A DNA stretch of 64,000 nt from GJ-E10 sp035625725. GTDB taxonomy: Bacteria; Pseudomonadota; Gammaproteobacteria; Burkholderiales; Burkholderiaceae_F. Each line of letters starts with the position of its first letter. Positions within the stretch are counted from its first letter, which is position 1. This document shows, piece by piece, positions 24,361 through 33,420 of the stretch. A program made the translations under genes and the position numbers. Under the pieces are notes generated by a model that saw nothing but the letters and a program-made list of their open reading frames with translations, had not been told where the DNA came from and searched no databases. The stretch lies in the NCBI GenBank assembly GCA_035625725.1, contig DASPPB010000006.1:70682-134681 (forward strand). The letters run 5' to 3'.

Positions 24361-25500
24361 ATGGGTCCGCTCAATGGGATCCGCATCATCGAAATGGCAG
24401 GAATCGGCCCAGCACCGTTTGCCGCCATGCTGCTTTCGGACATGGGCGCGGAGGTCATCCGCATTGACCGTAAGGGGCACAGGGGCGCGAGTGCTCTGGG
24501 GGAGCTCGGAGGCTCGGGGCTGCTTCGGCGTGGTCGGCGTTCGCTCGTCCTGGATCTCAAAAACCGCCTGGCGGTCGATACCTTGCTGCAGCTGGTTTGC
24601 CGTGCCGATGGCCTCATTGAGGGTTTTCGACCCGGCGTTATGGAGCGCCTGGGTCTGGGTCCCACGGTTTGCCTCGAGCGCAATCCCAAGCTGGTTTACG
24701 GACGCATCACCGGTTGGGGTCAAACCGGTCCCTTGGCGCACACCGCAGGCCACGACATCAACTACATTGCGCTCAGCGGCGCACTGCATGCCATAGGCAG
24801 CCGCGCGGCACCCGTGCCACCCCTAAATCTGATAGGCGACTTTGGTGGCGGTGGGATGCTCGTAGCGTTCGGAGTTGTCTGCGCCCTGCTGGAAGCGCGT
24901 TCCTCCGGCCTCGGACAGGTGGTCGACGCAGCAATGACCGACGGCGTGGCGCTTCTCATGGCGATGACTTACAGCCTCAAAGCGACGGGCCAGTGGAGCG
25001 ATGAGCGCGAAACAAACTGGCTCGATGGCGGGGCCCCGTTTTACGGCACCTATGAATGTGCGGACGGTAAATGGCTCGCACTCGGGGCAATCGAGCAGCA
25101 ATTTCATGACGTCATGCTCGACACCCTGGGTTTGCCCAGGAGCGAATTTCTCGATCGAGGTGATCGGCGCAGCTGGCCGCGGCTGCGCGCGCGGCTGGGG
25201 GCGCATTTGCGCACTCGCACGCGCGATCAATGGTGCGAACGGCTCGAGGGTACGGACGCGTGCGTGACACCCGTACTTGGCTTGGACGAGGCGCCCCAGC
25301 ACCCCCATAACCGGGCACGCGCGACTTTTCTTGCCGCTGACGGGGGTGTGGAACCTGCCCCGGCGCCGCGGTTTTCGCGCAGCGCATGTCACGTTCAGCG
25401 GCCGGCCCCAACGCCCGGGGAGCACAGCGTCGAAATCCTGCGGGACTGGGGTGTTGGCACCGAGACGATCGAGACGCTGCAGCAATCCGGAGCCATCTAG
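24361..25500 (+). CDS. CaiB/BaiF family CoA-transferase, probably alpha-methylacyl-CoA racemase
   Basis: 379 residues from ATG 24361 (MGPLNGIRIIEMAGIGPAPF). The racemase-like stretch GQTGPLAHTAGHDINYIALSG near residue 122 carries the catalytic His and the following Asp pair typical of AMACR, which sets it apart from formyl-CoA transferases. DGGAPFYGTYECADGKWLAL is a further family motif. The enzyme epimerises 2-methylacyl-CoA thioesters during branched-chain fatty acid or sterol side-chain breakdown. It ends before a good terminator and converges with the hydrolase gene. Confidence 0.88.
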   Translation: MGPLNGIRIIEMAGIGPAPFAAMLLSDMGAEVIRIDRKGHRGASALGELGGSGLLRRGRRSLVLDLKNRLAVDTLLQLVCRADGLIEGFRPGVMERLGLGPTVCLERNPKLVYGRITGWGQTGPLAHTAGHDINYIALSGALHAIGSRAAPVPPLNLIGDFGGGGMLVAFGVVCALLEARSSGLGQVVDAAMTDGVALLMAMTYSLKATGQWSDERETNWLDGGAPFYGTYECADGKWLALGAIEQQFHDVMLDTLGLPRSEFLDRGDRRSWPRLRARLGAHLRTRTRDQWCERLEGTDACVTPVLGLDEAPQHPHNRARATFLAADGGVEPAPAPRFSRSACHVQRPAPTPGEHSVEILRDWGVGTETIETLQQSGAI

Positions 25501-25595
25501 AGCCGGGGTCCACGAGCGGCAGGTGCTTGTTCCTAGCACAGGCGCACGGCCGCCTTTCGTGGGATGGTTGCTGCTTCGAAGCGAGCCCGGCCGCA

Positions 25596-25623
25596 GCCGC
25601 GCCCGTTTGCGCGCGGCATTTTT
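25596..25623 (+). terminator. Rho-independent terminator after the racemase gene
   Basis: Stem GCCGCGC (25596-25602) with GCGCGGC (25611-25617), an 8-base loop and an A followed by five Ts. An alternative outer pairing, GCAGCCGC (25593-25600) with GCGGCTGC (25624-25631), overlaps it. Confidence 0.6.
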
Positions 25624-25695
25624 GCGGCTGCACACCCCGACTCGGGGTTCGCCCTGTCGGTCGGCGCCAGGGCATCGCGGCCCACGCAAAAGATC

Positions 25696-26892
25696 CTAGG
25701 GGGTGCCCCGCGCAGAGGCCGCCGAGCCGGCCGCTTCGTAGACGGATTTCTGGAATTCGAGAAAGAGGGACAGGGCCTTTGCATCAGCAAATGGCAGTAC
25801 CTGCGTAAGAAAGACCCCGCCAATCTGCTGGGTCGGATCAATCCAGAAATAGGTGTTCGCGAGCCCGACCCACGTGAGACTACCTGCGGGCAGACCGGTA
25901 GGGGCCGGCTGCGAATTGATCTGAAATCCGAACCCGAAATGCTTTTCGACCCCCGGAAACAATTCGAAGTCGTTGGAAAGCAAGGGCACGACGCTACGAA
26001 GCGGGGTCGTGCGCAGTGCCCCGATTTGATTTCTCGTCATCAAGTCCACGGTCTGCTCTTGAAGCACGCGCCGGCCATCGAGCTCGCCGCGATGCAAAAT
26101 CATGCGGATGAACTTGATGTAATCGCGCGCCGTTCCATACAGGCCGCCTCCACCCATTTCGAATTCGGGCTGTTGCGGGACTTCGATGTTGGTCGCGGAA
26201 AGCTTGCCGTCGTTGGCCCGCTGATGAATCTTCGCCAGGCGTTCTCGCATCGAGGGGCTGATTTTGAAGCCCGTGTCGTGCATGCCAAGCGGCGCGAGCA
26301 CGTTGTCGCTCAAGTATTGGCCGAGACGCTGGTCGACGACAGCCTCAATTACCTTGCCGACCCAGTCAATATTGATGCCGTACTCCCAGCGCTCTCCCGG
26401 ATCAAAAAGAAGCGGCGCACGCAAAGCGGAATTCTGGCATGAGGCGATACCCGGGAGCTTTTGCGCCTTCCGGTAATTCTGAATTGCCTGACTCCAGTAT
26501 TCGTATCCGAATCCGGCTGTATGCGTCAGCAGATGGCGCAAGGTGATCGGTCGTTTGGGCGGTCGCGTCCGGGGTTGCCCTGCGGCGTCGAAACCCTCAA
26601 GGACTTGCGCGCCAGCGATCTGCGGCACCACATCTTGCAGCGGGGCGTCCAGATCAAGTCGCCCTTGTTCCACGAGCTGCAGCGCAGCAGTACTCGTGAG
26701 CGCCTTGGTCATCGACGCCAGCCACACGACCGTATCGAGGTCCATGGCAGCATCTTGATCCACGACGCGTCGCCCAAATACGCCTTCGTAGAGGGCCCGG
26801 TCACGGTGGATGGCGACTGCGGCAACGCCCACGAGTTCCCGCGCATCGATCGCGTCGCGAAAAAAACTGTCGGCCTTGAATCTCGAGGACAT
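25696..26892 (-). CDS. Serine hydrolase of the beta-lactamase class C / esterase EstB family
   Basis: 398 residues from ATG 26892. The SxxK motif is S60-MT-K63 in WLASMTKALTS, followed by the Tyr motif WEYGINIDW in the second third and a Gly-rich C-terminal part (FGFGFQINSQPAPTG). LRHLLTHTAGFGYEYW is characteristic. There is no obvious signal peptide, so it is probably a cytoplasmic esterase or lactonase and not a resistance beta-lactamase. The frame extends upstream to 27336, but that extension has no domain and is rejected. Confidence 0.88.
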   Translation of the reverse strand: MSSRFKADSFFRDAIDARELVGVAAVAIHRDRALYEGVFGRRVVDQDAAMDLDTVVWLASMTKALTSTAALQLVEQGRLDLDAPLQDVVPQIAGAQVLEGFDAAGQPRTRPPKRPITLRHLLTHTAGFGYEYWSQAIQNYRKAQKLPGIASCQNSALRAPLLFDPGERWEYGINIDWVGKVIEAVVDQRLGQYLSDNVLAPLGMHDTGFKISPSMRERLAKIHQRANDGKLSATNIEVPQQPEFEMGGGGLYGTARDYIKFIRMILHRGELDGRRVLQEQTVDLMTRNQIGALRTTPLRSVVPLLSNDFELFPGVEKHFGFGFQINSQPAPTGLPAGSLTWVGLANTYFWIDPTQQIGGVFLTQVLPFADAKALSLFLEFQKSVYEAAGSAASARGTP

Positions 26893-27357
26893 CTTATAGG
26901 CCTTGGACGTTCGTGTCCCTGGTCCGGGCCGGTTGCGCTCTTGCAAGGCGAGGCGCCGACCCGCGGCCCCCCTCGCCCAACCCAAGACTACCATCGCGGC
27001 AAAGCACGAGCGAGCAAGTATTTTTTGCCCTTGCGGTGGTGGGCCTACCCCGTCAGAGCCCGGATGATCGCCTTGGCGCGACCCCACTTTGCGATGGGCA
27101 GCGTGCGCCCATCGCATGGCGCTTTGCTGCCTGATCGACTTTTTTGCGGCGTAGGCGCGGTTTTGTGCGAGGAGGAAGCGCTCTACTTCGCTGCTGGCAG
27201 GGCTGGCGCGCGCGAGCAGACGCCTTGTGAGCACCGATGCATATCGAAGGGCCGTCGGTTGATCCCTGCCAAGTTCCAGGCGATCGTGCGGCCCCGGGGC
27301 AAAGGTGATGCGCCTTCGAGTATGCGCAGACGGCAACCGGCGCCGCGAGCGGCGTTG
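26893..27357. other. Intergenic region between serine hydrolase and FAD subunit
   Basis: 465 bases. Open frames exist on both strands but none carries a domain or a ribosome-binding site. In E. coli-type pao operons a chaperone gene (paoD) follows; no trace of one is recognisable here. Confidence 0.45.
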
Positions 27358-28386
27358 CTAGGTGCCGACGGCTTGAAGGATCGCGCGGCGCACCAGCACT
27401 TCGAAGAGCGGCAGCTTGTACGCGTTTTGGTGCAGGGGTGTCGCACCCTCCAGCGCTGCGCGCCCCGCCCGGCCTGCGCTCTCCGCGTCGATGTGCCGAC
27501 CGGCTAAGACCGCCTCCGCCGCCTTTGCCCGGTGCGGTACCGGCGCCGCGGCGCCAAGAACAACCGAGGCGTGGCGGCACTGCTGTCCGGCAGCCATTTG
27601 CAACACGACGGTCACTTCGGCAAGGGGCCAGTCGAAAGCGTCCCGTTCCGATTGCTTGCAATGCGCCATACGCGTGCCCGGCGCCGGCGCCGGCAGGTCG
27701 ACTGCGGTGAGAATTTCGTGCGCCTTCAGGTCGTTTTCCCCTTGGACGTCGACGTCGGGACCCACAAAGAACTCTTCGAGCGGCATGCGGCGCACGCCGC
27801 CATCCGCATTGGCAAGCTCGACGGTTGCGCCCAGGGCGACCAAGGCTGTCGCGGCGGTCGACGGATGAACGATGGCGCAAACGCCGTTTTCAAAGATCGC
27901 GTGATAGCGGTTTTCTCCGGCCAGCGCAAAACAGTGGCCTCCGCCTTTTCTCAAGCAACGCAACTCTCGTGCTCGAAAGTACCAACAGCGAGGCCGCTGC
28001 AGCAGATTGCCCCCCAGAGTCGCGACATTGCGAATTTGCGGACTTGCCGCGTTTTGCAGCGACTCGGCCAAAGCCGGATAGCGCTGCCGCAGCAGTTGGT
28101 GGTCGGCCAGCGACGCCAGCGTCGCCGTTGCGCCAAGGCGCAGAGCGCCGGCGGGCAACTCGACGACCGCGTCGAGCCCGGGTATCTGGGCCAGACTCAC
28201 GATCTGCGACGGCTCCAGCATCCGCTCTTTCAACAAGTCGAGCAGGTCGACGCCGCCGGCCTTCACGACCGAGAACTCGGTCCGAGCCATAACGTCGAGC
28301 GGCAGCGCCATTGCAGCTGCCACGCTCGCCGCAGATGCAGCCGCTTGCGGAACCGACTGCGCGTTAGCCCATGCAAAACGCTTCAC
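27358..28386 (-). CDS. Aldehyde/xanthine oxidoreductase FAD subunit, PaoB/YagS-like
   Basis: 342 residues. The start is GTG 28386, whose GTGA overlaps the stop of the molybdenum subunit gene. FAD-binding residues include GATATLASLADH and ATLGGNLLQRPRCWYFR. The Cys cluster RCWYFRARELRCLRKGGGHC matches the insertion that gives PaoB an extra [4Fe-4S] cluster. The C-terminal CO dehydrogenase flavoprotein domain follows (VVLGAAAPVPHRAKAAEAVL). It is the third gene of an operon ordered Fe-S, Mo, FAD, which differs from the E. coli paoABC order. Confidence 0.9.
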   Translation of the reverse strand: MKRFAWANAQSVPQAAASAASVAAAMALPLDVMARTEFSVVKAGGVDLLDLLKERMLEPSQIVSLAQIPGLDAVVELPAGALRLGATATLASLADHQLLRQRYPALAESLQNAASPQIRNVATLGGNLLQRPRCWYFRARELRCLRKGGGHCFALAGENRYHAIFENGVCAIVHPSTAATALVALGATVELANADGGVRRMPLEEFFVGPDVDVQGENDLKAHEILTAVDLPAPAPGTRMAHCKQSERDAFDWPLAEVTVVLQMAAGQQCRHASVVLGAAAPVPHRAKAAEAVLAGRHIDAESAGRAGRAALEGATPLHQNAYKLPLFEVLVRRAILQAVGT

Positions 28387-30728
28387 GCTCGGCTGCTCCT
28401 CTCGGGAACCCTGCCCAGCGCCCCCAGCACCGTCGCGGGCGTCATGGGTGCCGAACGAATCCGTACACCGATGGCGTTATAGACCGCGTTGGCAATGGCA
28501 GCCGCAGTCGCGATGTTTGAAGGCTCCGCAATCCCGTAGGCATCGGTGGCGCTATTGCCCTGGTAGTTTTGCAGTAGCACCACTTCGATTTCGGGAATGT
28601 CGCACGCGCCCACGAGCTTGTACTGCTCGAGGTTCGGATTGACCATGCGACCGGTATGTTGATCCAAGACCCGGTCTTCAAACAGGGCGTAGGACACTCC
28701 CATGAGTACCCCACCGTGCACCTGGCTTTCGATCTGCAGCGGGTTCATGGGCCGACCGCAATCTTGGACGGCAACGACGCGCTCGACGCGAATGCGCCCG
28801 GTCTCGGTATCGACCGCGACCTGGGCAAACTGCACCCCACCGAGGTCTTGGTGGGCGATAGCCGCATCTCCCATGTGCCGGCGAAACCCCCCGTAGTCGT
28901 CGCTGCGGGAGGCCTGGGCGCTGATCTGATCGGTGCGCAGCATTGCCGCGACTTCGGCAAATTGCATCGATCGGGAGGGATCGTCTCGCACAGAAATGCG
29001 ACCGTCGTGTGCAATCAGGTCCGCCGGTGCAGCCTTCAGCGGCTCGGCGGCAACCGCCAGAAGCTTTAGCAAAACGCGCCAAGCGGCGGTGCGCGCGGGC
29101 GGGGTGATCGAAGCCGTAGTCCGGCTTCCGTAGGACGGTGGTCCCGAAGGAAAATCGGTATCACCGATGCGCACGGTGATTGCCTCGGGCCGAAGGCCCA
29201 GGACCTCGGCGACGACTTGCGCCATGACCGTGCCGATGCCCGTGCCAATGTCTTGCACACTCGATAGGATTTCGACAGAACCATCGCGCAGCACGCGCAC
29301 TTCGCAAGAGGAGTTAAGCTGCACATTGGCGCCCCAGAGCGACTGCGCCACGCCCAGACCGCGTTTGACCGGCCCCGGATCTGCGCCCGGAGCGTGCCTG
29401 CGATGCCAATCGATCCGTTCGGCACCAATGCGCCGCTCCTCGCGCCGTACCGCGCTGGGGTCGATCCGGTCCCGTAGCGCAAGCGGGTCGAGCGAGAGGC
29501 GTTCGGCCAACTCGTCGATCGTCTGCTCCAGGCCCCACGCGCCTGGCGTATTGCCGGGTGCGCGCATTGCACATCCGGGCCCGGCGTTGGTAAAGACGTC
29601 GTACTGTGCGCCTTCGAAGTTGGGACAGCGGTACATCGCTTGCGCAATGTTGCCCACGCCCGCTCCCAGACCCACGCCCGCGGTGCCGTAACTTTGCAGC
29701 GAGATCGCGGTCAGTGATCCATCGCGTCGCGCTCCGATCCTCAGCCGCTGCCAGGTACCGGGGCGATTTCCGGAATCCATCTGTTCCTCCGCTCGGGTAA
29801 GAACGAGGCGCACCGGCGCCTGCGCGTGACGCGAGAGCTCTACGGCGATGCGCCCGTAGTTGCCCAAGGAGGACTTGGAGCCAAACCCCCCTCCCATTCC
29901 GTCCACGACCACCCGAATGCGATTGAGTGGCAGGGCGAAAGCTTCGGCAAGCTCATGGCGCACCCCGGACGTGAACTGGGTTGACATGTAAACCGTCAGA
30001 CCGTCCGCCCGCCAGTGGGCGACGATTGCGTGCGGCTCCAGACAGCAATGAGTCTGCACCTGCGTACGGTACTCGCCTTCGACGACCACCTCGGCTTGCG
30101 CGAAACCCTGAGCGGTATCGCCGACGGTGTCGGTCGCTGGGCCGCGCACGTTGCCTGCAAGCGGCAGACCCCGTCGCGCCGGATACCCATAGAGCGTGCC
30201 CTCGGGAGCGGAAGCGGCGTCGTAGAGTCGGGGCGCGTCCGTCTCGCGTGCCTTGTCCATGTCCACCACGAACGGCAGCGCTTGATAGTCGACCTGGATC
30301 AGACGCAGCGCCTCGTCGGCGGCTGCCGCGGAATCGGCAGCCACGGCCGCCACCGGTGCGCCGACGTAGCGCACCGTGGCGCTCGTCGCATCCTCCGGGT
30401 GCGCCACAATGATTGCGGTGCGCACGCCCGGATAGCGCGCGGCGGCCGATAGGTCGATGCGACGAATCCGTGCGTGCGCCAGCGGTGAGCGCAAGATCCT
30501 TGCATGCAACATCCCCGCGAGACGCACGTCCACCGTGAACGGGGTTGCACCGGTGACTTTGCCGCGGCCGTTTTGTCTTGCAGCCGACGTGCCAATCACG
30601 TTTAGCGTGGCGTTTGGCCCAAGCGGCGGCGGCTCGTCGATCGGTACCTGCCGCTCGACCTCGCCTACGCCAACACTGGCGATGCCCTGGGGAAGCCGCT
30701 CGGTACGCGTCGTGCCGTCTGCTGACAC
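28383..30728 (-). CDS. Aldehyde oxidoreductase molybdenum-binding subunit, PaoC/YagR-like
   Basis: 781 residues when started at GTG 30728, two bases after the Fe-S subunit stop. The frame stays open to 31058 but would then overlap most of the Fe-S gene. Landmarks are RQNGRGKVTGATPFTVDV at the start of the aldehyde oxidase hammerhead domain, GGGFGSKSSLGNYGRIAVEL, and YGIAEPSNIATAAAIANAVY near the C-terminus, where the Glu of AEP is the expected catalytic base. The Moco is probably the MCD form, as in PaoC. No own signal is seen; export would ride on the Tat signal of the Fe-S subunit. Substrate is probably an aldehyde. Confidence 0.92.
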   Translation of the reverse strand: MSADGTTRTERLPQGIASVGVGEVERQVPIDEPPPLGPNATLNVIGTSAARQNGRGKVTGATPFTVDVRLAGMLHARILRSPLAHARIRRIDLSAAARYPGVRTAIIVAHPEDATSATVRYVGAPVAAVAADSAAAADEALRLIQVDYQALPFVVDMDKARETDAPRLYDAASAPEGTLYGYPARRGLPLAGNVRGPATDTVGDTAQGFAQAEVVVEGEYRTQVQTHCCLEPHAIVAHWRADGLTVYMSTQFTSGVRHELAEAFALPLNRIRVVVDGMGGGFGSKSSLGNYGRIAVELSRHAQAPVRLVLTRAEEQMDSGNRPGTWQRLRIGARRDGSLTAISLQSYGTAGVGLGAGVGNIAQAMYRCPNFEGAQYDVFTNAGPGCAMRAPGNTPGAWGLEQTIDELAERLSLDPLALRDRIDPSAVRREERRIGAERIDWHRRHAPGADPGPVKRGLGVAQSLWGANVQLNSSCEVRVLRDGSVEILSSVQDIGTGIGTVMAQVVAEVLGLRPEAITVRIGDTDFPSGPPSYGSRTTASITPPARTAAWRVLLKLLAVAAEPLKAAPADLIAHDGRISVRDDPSRSMQFAEVAAMLRTDQISAQASRSDDYGGFRRHMGDAAIAHQDLGGVQFAQVAVDTETGRIRVERVVAVQDCGRPMNPLQIESQVHGGVLMGVSYALFEDRVLDQHTGRMVNPNLEQYKLVGACDIPEIEVVLLQNYQGNSATDAYGIAEPSNIATAAAIANAVYNAIGVRIRSAPMTPATVLGALGRVPERSSRA

Positions 30729-30730
30729 GA

Positions 30731-31336
30731 TCAGCCCCGTCGCACTTTTGCCGCGGCCAGGGTTGCGGCAATCGCATGCGGATACGTGCCGCAGCGGCAG
30801 GCGTGACCGCTTATAGCGGATTGCACCTGTGCCGCCGTGGGATTGGCGTTGCGTTCCAGAAGAGCCGCGCAGCTCATTACCATGCCGGGTGTGCAATAGC
30901 CACATTGCAAGGCATCGTGTTCGACAAAAGCCGCCTGCACGGGGTGCAGCTTCTCGCCATGGGCCAGGCCTTCGATGGTGGTCACCTTTTGGCTGCCGAC
31001 TTCGACGGCGAGCAGCATGCACGAGCAAACCGGCTTTGCGTCGAGCCACACCGTGCACGCGGAACAGGCCCCGCGATCACAGCCGATCTTCGTGCCTGTC
31101 AAACCCAGTGGCCCGCGCAGAGCTTCGGCCAACGTCATGCGCGGTTCGACGGTGAGCCTGTGCACTTCACCGTTGACATGCAGATCGATCACGACCTCAC
31201 CCGGACCGACCGATTGCGGCACTTCGCGCTCGCTAGGGGCCGCGGCGAACGAAGGGGTGGCGTTGATCATGGTCGCACCCGCCGTCGTGAGGGCAGAGCC
31301 CAGCAAAAACGAACGGCGCGACAGTTTTCTCGACAT
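30731..31336 (-). CDS. Aldehyde oxidoreductase [2Fe-2S] subunit with Tat signal, PaoA/YagT-like
   Basis: 201 residues. The Tat signal SRRSFLLGSALTTAGATM leads to cleavage near SFA/AAP. The plant-type [2Fe-2S] motif is GCDRGACSACTVWLDAKPVC. The second cluster is QCGYCTPGMVM with SGHACRCGTYPHA. This exported subunit targets the whole folded heterotrimer to the periplasm, as in E. coli PaoABC. First gene of the operon. The modBC molybdate uptake genes lie 4-6 kb away. Confidence 0.93.
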   Translation of the reverse strand: MSRKLSRRSFLLGSALTTAGATMINATPSFAAAPSEREVPQSVGPGEVVIDLHVNGEVHRLTVEPRMTLAEALRGPLGLTGTKIGCDRGACSACTVWLDAKPVCSCMLLAVEVGSQKVTTIEGLAHGEKLHPVQAAFVEHDALQCGYCTPGMVMSCAALLERNANPTAAQVQSAISGHACRCGTYPHAIAATLAAAKVRRG

Positions 31337-31684
31337 GGCGCACCGTATGGTGTCACCGGGCTGGAAGACGAGGGTGATCTACGTCAAGTGGTGCGCGCGC
31401 AAAAAAAGCGCTCCGGCTGCGACATGTACTGCCGGGCGGCTTGCACCGATCGTGATGCTGCGACTCGTGCACCGGATCCGGTCTGAGGCACCGCGCACTC
31501 CAACCGGTTCGCTACCGAGGTCTTGCGGCGCCACGAAACAAAGCGGCGCTACCGCGATTCGGCCTTCGTGAACGAACGCACAGAGTGTCTGCTCGTCCCA
31601 ATGCCTTCGACATGGTCATGGTCGATGCGTCTGCCTCTGCGCCCGAGGCCGGCTTGCCCGTTAGGGCGTTCTTGCGCAAGGGCT
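31337..31684. other. Intergenic region upstream of the Mo oxidoreductase operon
   Basis: 348 bases between the nitroreductase stop and the Fe-S subunit start, both on the minus strand. A short repeat GCGCC/GGCGC near 31528-31549 may be a hairpin. No clear promoter was found and no gene is supported. Confidence 0.4.
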
Positions 31685-32365
31685 TCATGTGCGGGGGTAT
31701 CCCACGCTCTGCGCAAAGGTGACGAACTGCTGCTCGGGCAGCTGCAACGCGCGCTCGAGCTTGGGGTGATCCACCGCGCCGCGGAACACCGTTGCCAGAC
31801 CCTCCGATGCGCAAAACAAATACACATTCTGGCCGATGAATGCACTGTCGACGGACGCGTAGAGGCGCCGCTCCTCGTCCGAAATGTCCGTCATGCGCTC
31901 CCCGTGGGCGATGTAGACGAGATTAAGGGGGGCTGAGCCGACGAAATCCTGAAGTCCCGTCTGTGCGCGGATATCGCTCGGCAAATGGGCAACGAGGCCG
32001 TGCGTCCGGGGTTCGTAGAGCCACACCCCGTCGGCCATTGCCGCCATGATGTCGATTACCATGATGTGACGCCAATAGGGTGCCGTGCGGTCACCACTGG
32101 GGCGATTGACGCCGAAGGCGGCCCAAAGCAGATCCGACAGGGTCTGCTCGGGCAGTTGGCGGCCCGCATACTCGCGTGTCGATTTTCGGTGCATGAGCGC
32201 AGTAAAAAGCGGCGTACCGCCTTCCTGCCGAGGAGGCGGCAGCTTGCGCGGTTTTGCCGTCTGCGCAAGCGCGACGCCCGGTGCCGCCGAGAGTGCCGCG
32301 CCCGCGAGAAGCCCCGCATTGATTTGCCGTCGCGTCATCATTTTTTCCTCATCCGGGTGCGTCAT
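31685..32365 (-). CDS. Exported nitroreductase-family flavoprotein
   Basis: 226 residues from ATG 32365 behind aaaaagga. Near the N-terminus is a twin-arginine-like signal, MMTRRQINAGLLAGAALS, ending near ALA/QTA. The nitroreductase fold is shown by LFTALMHRKSTREYAGRQLP, LLWAAFGVNRPSGDRTAP and the C-terminal GLATVFRGAVD. FMN enzymes of this class are normally cytoplasmic, so an exported copy is unusual, and the signal lacks the preferred hydrophobic residue pair after RR. It faces the same way as the Mo oxidoreductase operon and lies upstream of it. Confidence 0.82.
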   Translation of the reverse strand: MTHPDEEKMMTRRQINAGLLAGAALSAAPGVALAQTAKPRKLPPPRQEGGTPLFTALMHRKSTREYAGRQLPEQTLSDLLWAAFGVNRPSGDRTAPYWRHIMVIDIMAAMADGVWLYEPRTHGLVAHLPSDIRAQTGLQDFVGSAPLNLVYIAHGERMTDISDEERRLYASVDSAFIGQNVYLFCASEGLATVFRGAVDHPKLERALQLPEQQFVTFAQSVGYPRT

Positions 32366-32710
32366 GGCGGTGGATCCTTTTTTGCGGATTGTGGGGTGGG
32401 CGCTCTCAGCGATTGCGGGTTCCTCGCTCGAGGAGCCCGCCCGATCCCCTTTTGATCCGCGCGGACCAGGCGGTCTTGGTGAAAATGGGTGAGGCGTATC
32501 TGCAAATTGCGCCAGCGCCCCGCCACCGAACGCCGCAGTGCGCGGGACCGATACTCCATGACCGCGATCGCGGATCTTCCCCCGCAGATCACGCCCGAGC
32601 CAAGGCAACCTTCGCGATCCGCGGTGGAGCGTTCAAACACCCCGGCGGCCGCGGCTCGGAGCCACACGGGGCCGCAGCAGGCTGCGGCCCGAAAGTGAGA
32701 AATAGCCCAC
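32366..32710. other. Intergenic region between nitroreductase and Hsp20 genes
   Basis: 345 bases on the transcribed side of both minus-strand genes. The strong hairpin at 32669-32690 is the only recognised element. Frames in this stretch are not protein-like. Confidence 0.5.
32669..32690 (-). terminator. Hairpin downstream of the Hsp20 gene
   Basis: A perfect inverted repeat GGGCCGCAGC (32669-32678) and GCTGCGGCCC (32681-32690), about 20 bases after the hsp20 stop. No T tract follows, so termination may need Rho. Confidence 0.55.
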
Positions 32711-33229
32711 TTACTCAACCTTGATCGAATGTCGCTTTGTGGAGCCGGTCTTGGGCATTACGATCTCCAAGATGCCGTCCTTCATCGTCGCCTTCGTTCT
32801 GGACTCGTCCACCGCCGAGGGCAAAGTAAATGTTCGCTGGTACGACCCGCGATAGATTTCGGAGCGGCGCACTTCGCCCTTTTCTTCCTCGCTTTGCCGC
32901 TTAGCCTCGCCCTTGATCGTAATGAGGTTGCCGCTCAGCGTTACCTTGACGTTCTCCTTCTCTACCCCTGGCAGCTCGGCCCGCACCGTAATTTCCTCGT
33001 CGCGATCGATGACGTCGACTTTGGCCATCCCCTTGAAGTCAAAGCTGGGCATCCACCCCGACGGAAAATCCGAAAACAACGGACGATCCCAGCGCATGGG
33101 CCTCATCCAGCCTCGCCCCATAAAATCTTCGAACAAACGCTCCATGTCCTGAAACGGGTTGTACACCGCAGGGCTGCTCGCCCCTTCGGCCTTAGTGACA
33201 GTGATTTCCTTGTCTGATTTTTCGGCCAC
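32711..33229 (-). CDS. Small heat-shock protein, Hsp20/alpha-crystallin family
   Basis: 172 residues from GTG 33229, preceded by gggagagcaatc. The frame continues upstream, but only the GTG has an RBS. The N-terminal arm (FQDMERLFEDFMGRGWMRP) is followed by the alpha-crystallin domain with DRDEEITVRAELPGVEKENV, NLITIKGEAKRQSEEEKGEV and ATMKDGILEIVMPK. The C-terminal tail lacks the classic IxI motif (it ends KRHSIKVE). It is an ATP-independent chaperone that holds unfolding proteins. No sigma-32 promoter was recognised, but palindromes lie in its leader. Confidence 0.93.
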   Translation of the reverse strand: MAEKSDKEITVTKAEGASSPAVYNPFQDMERLFEDFMGRGWMRPMRWDRPLFSDFPSGWMPSFDFKGMAKVDVIDRDEEITVRAELPGVEKENVKVTLSGNLITIKGEAKRQSEEEKGEVRRSEIYRGSYQRTFTLPSAVDESRTKATMKDGILEIVMPKTGSTKRHSIKVE

Positions 33230-33243
33230 GATTGCTCTCCCCA

Positions 33244-33258
33244 ATTTGCATTGCAAAT
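33244..33258 (-). promoter_or_regulatory. 15-base dyad in the Hsp20 leader
   Basis: ATTTGCA and TGCAAAT flank a single centre base, immediately upstream of the Shine-Dalgarno sequence (about 33232-33240). It could be an operator or part of an RNA thermosensor fold. Function is not established. Confidence 0.3.
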
Positions 33259-33391
33259 CTCGTTTCGGCGTACCGCGCAGCCCGCGCGATCGTCGTAGCC
33301 CACCCACTTGCTGAGAGAATTTTGGACGCGACGGGGACATTGGTTGTTGACCCACGTCAGGCATACGTACCGAAGGGTTAAGATAGCTCGC

Positions 33392-33420
33392 GAAAGTCAG
33401 AGTCACTTTCCGGTTAACCG
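33392..33420 (-). promoter_or_regulatory. Two adjacent palindromes upstream of Hsp20
   Basis: GAAAGT (33392-33397) and ACTTTC (33405-33410) form an inverted repeat with a 7-base spacer, followed directly by the perfect palindrome CGGTTAACCG (33411-33420). They lie in the 311-base gap upstream of the Hsp20 gene, which is otherwise empty. A repressor or activator site is possible; no matching regulator gene is present in the window. Confidence 0.3.

Noticed and set aside
25696..26892. Beta-lactamase resistance gene
   Set aside because: It has the class C fold motifs, but the sequence fits the EstB-like esterase branch and there is no signal peptide.
30729..31058. Upstream extension of the Mo subunit gene to 31058
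   Set aside because: It would overlap most of the Fe-S subunit gene and adds no domain. GTG 30728, just after the Fe-S stop, fits operon spacing.
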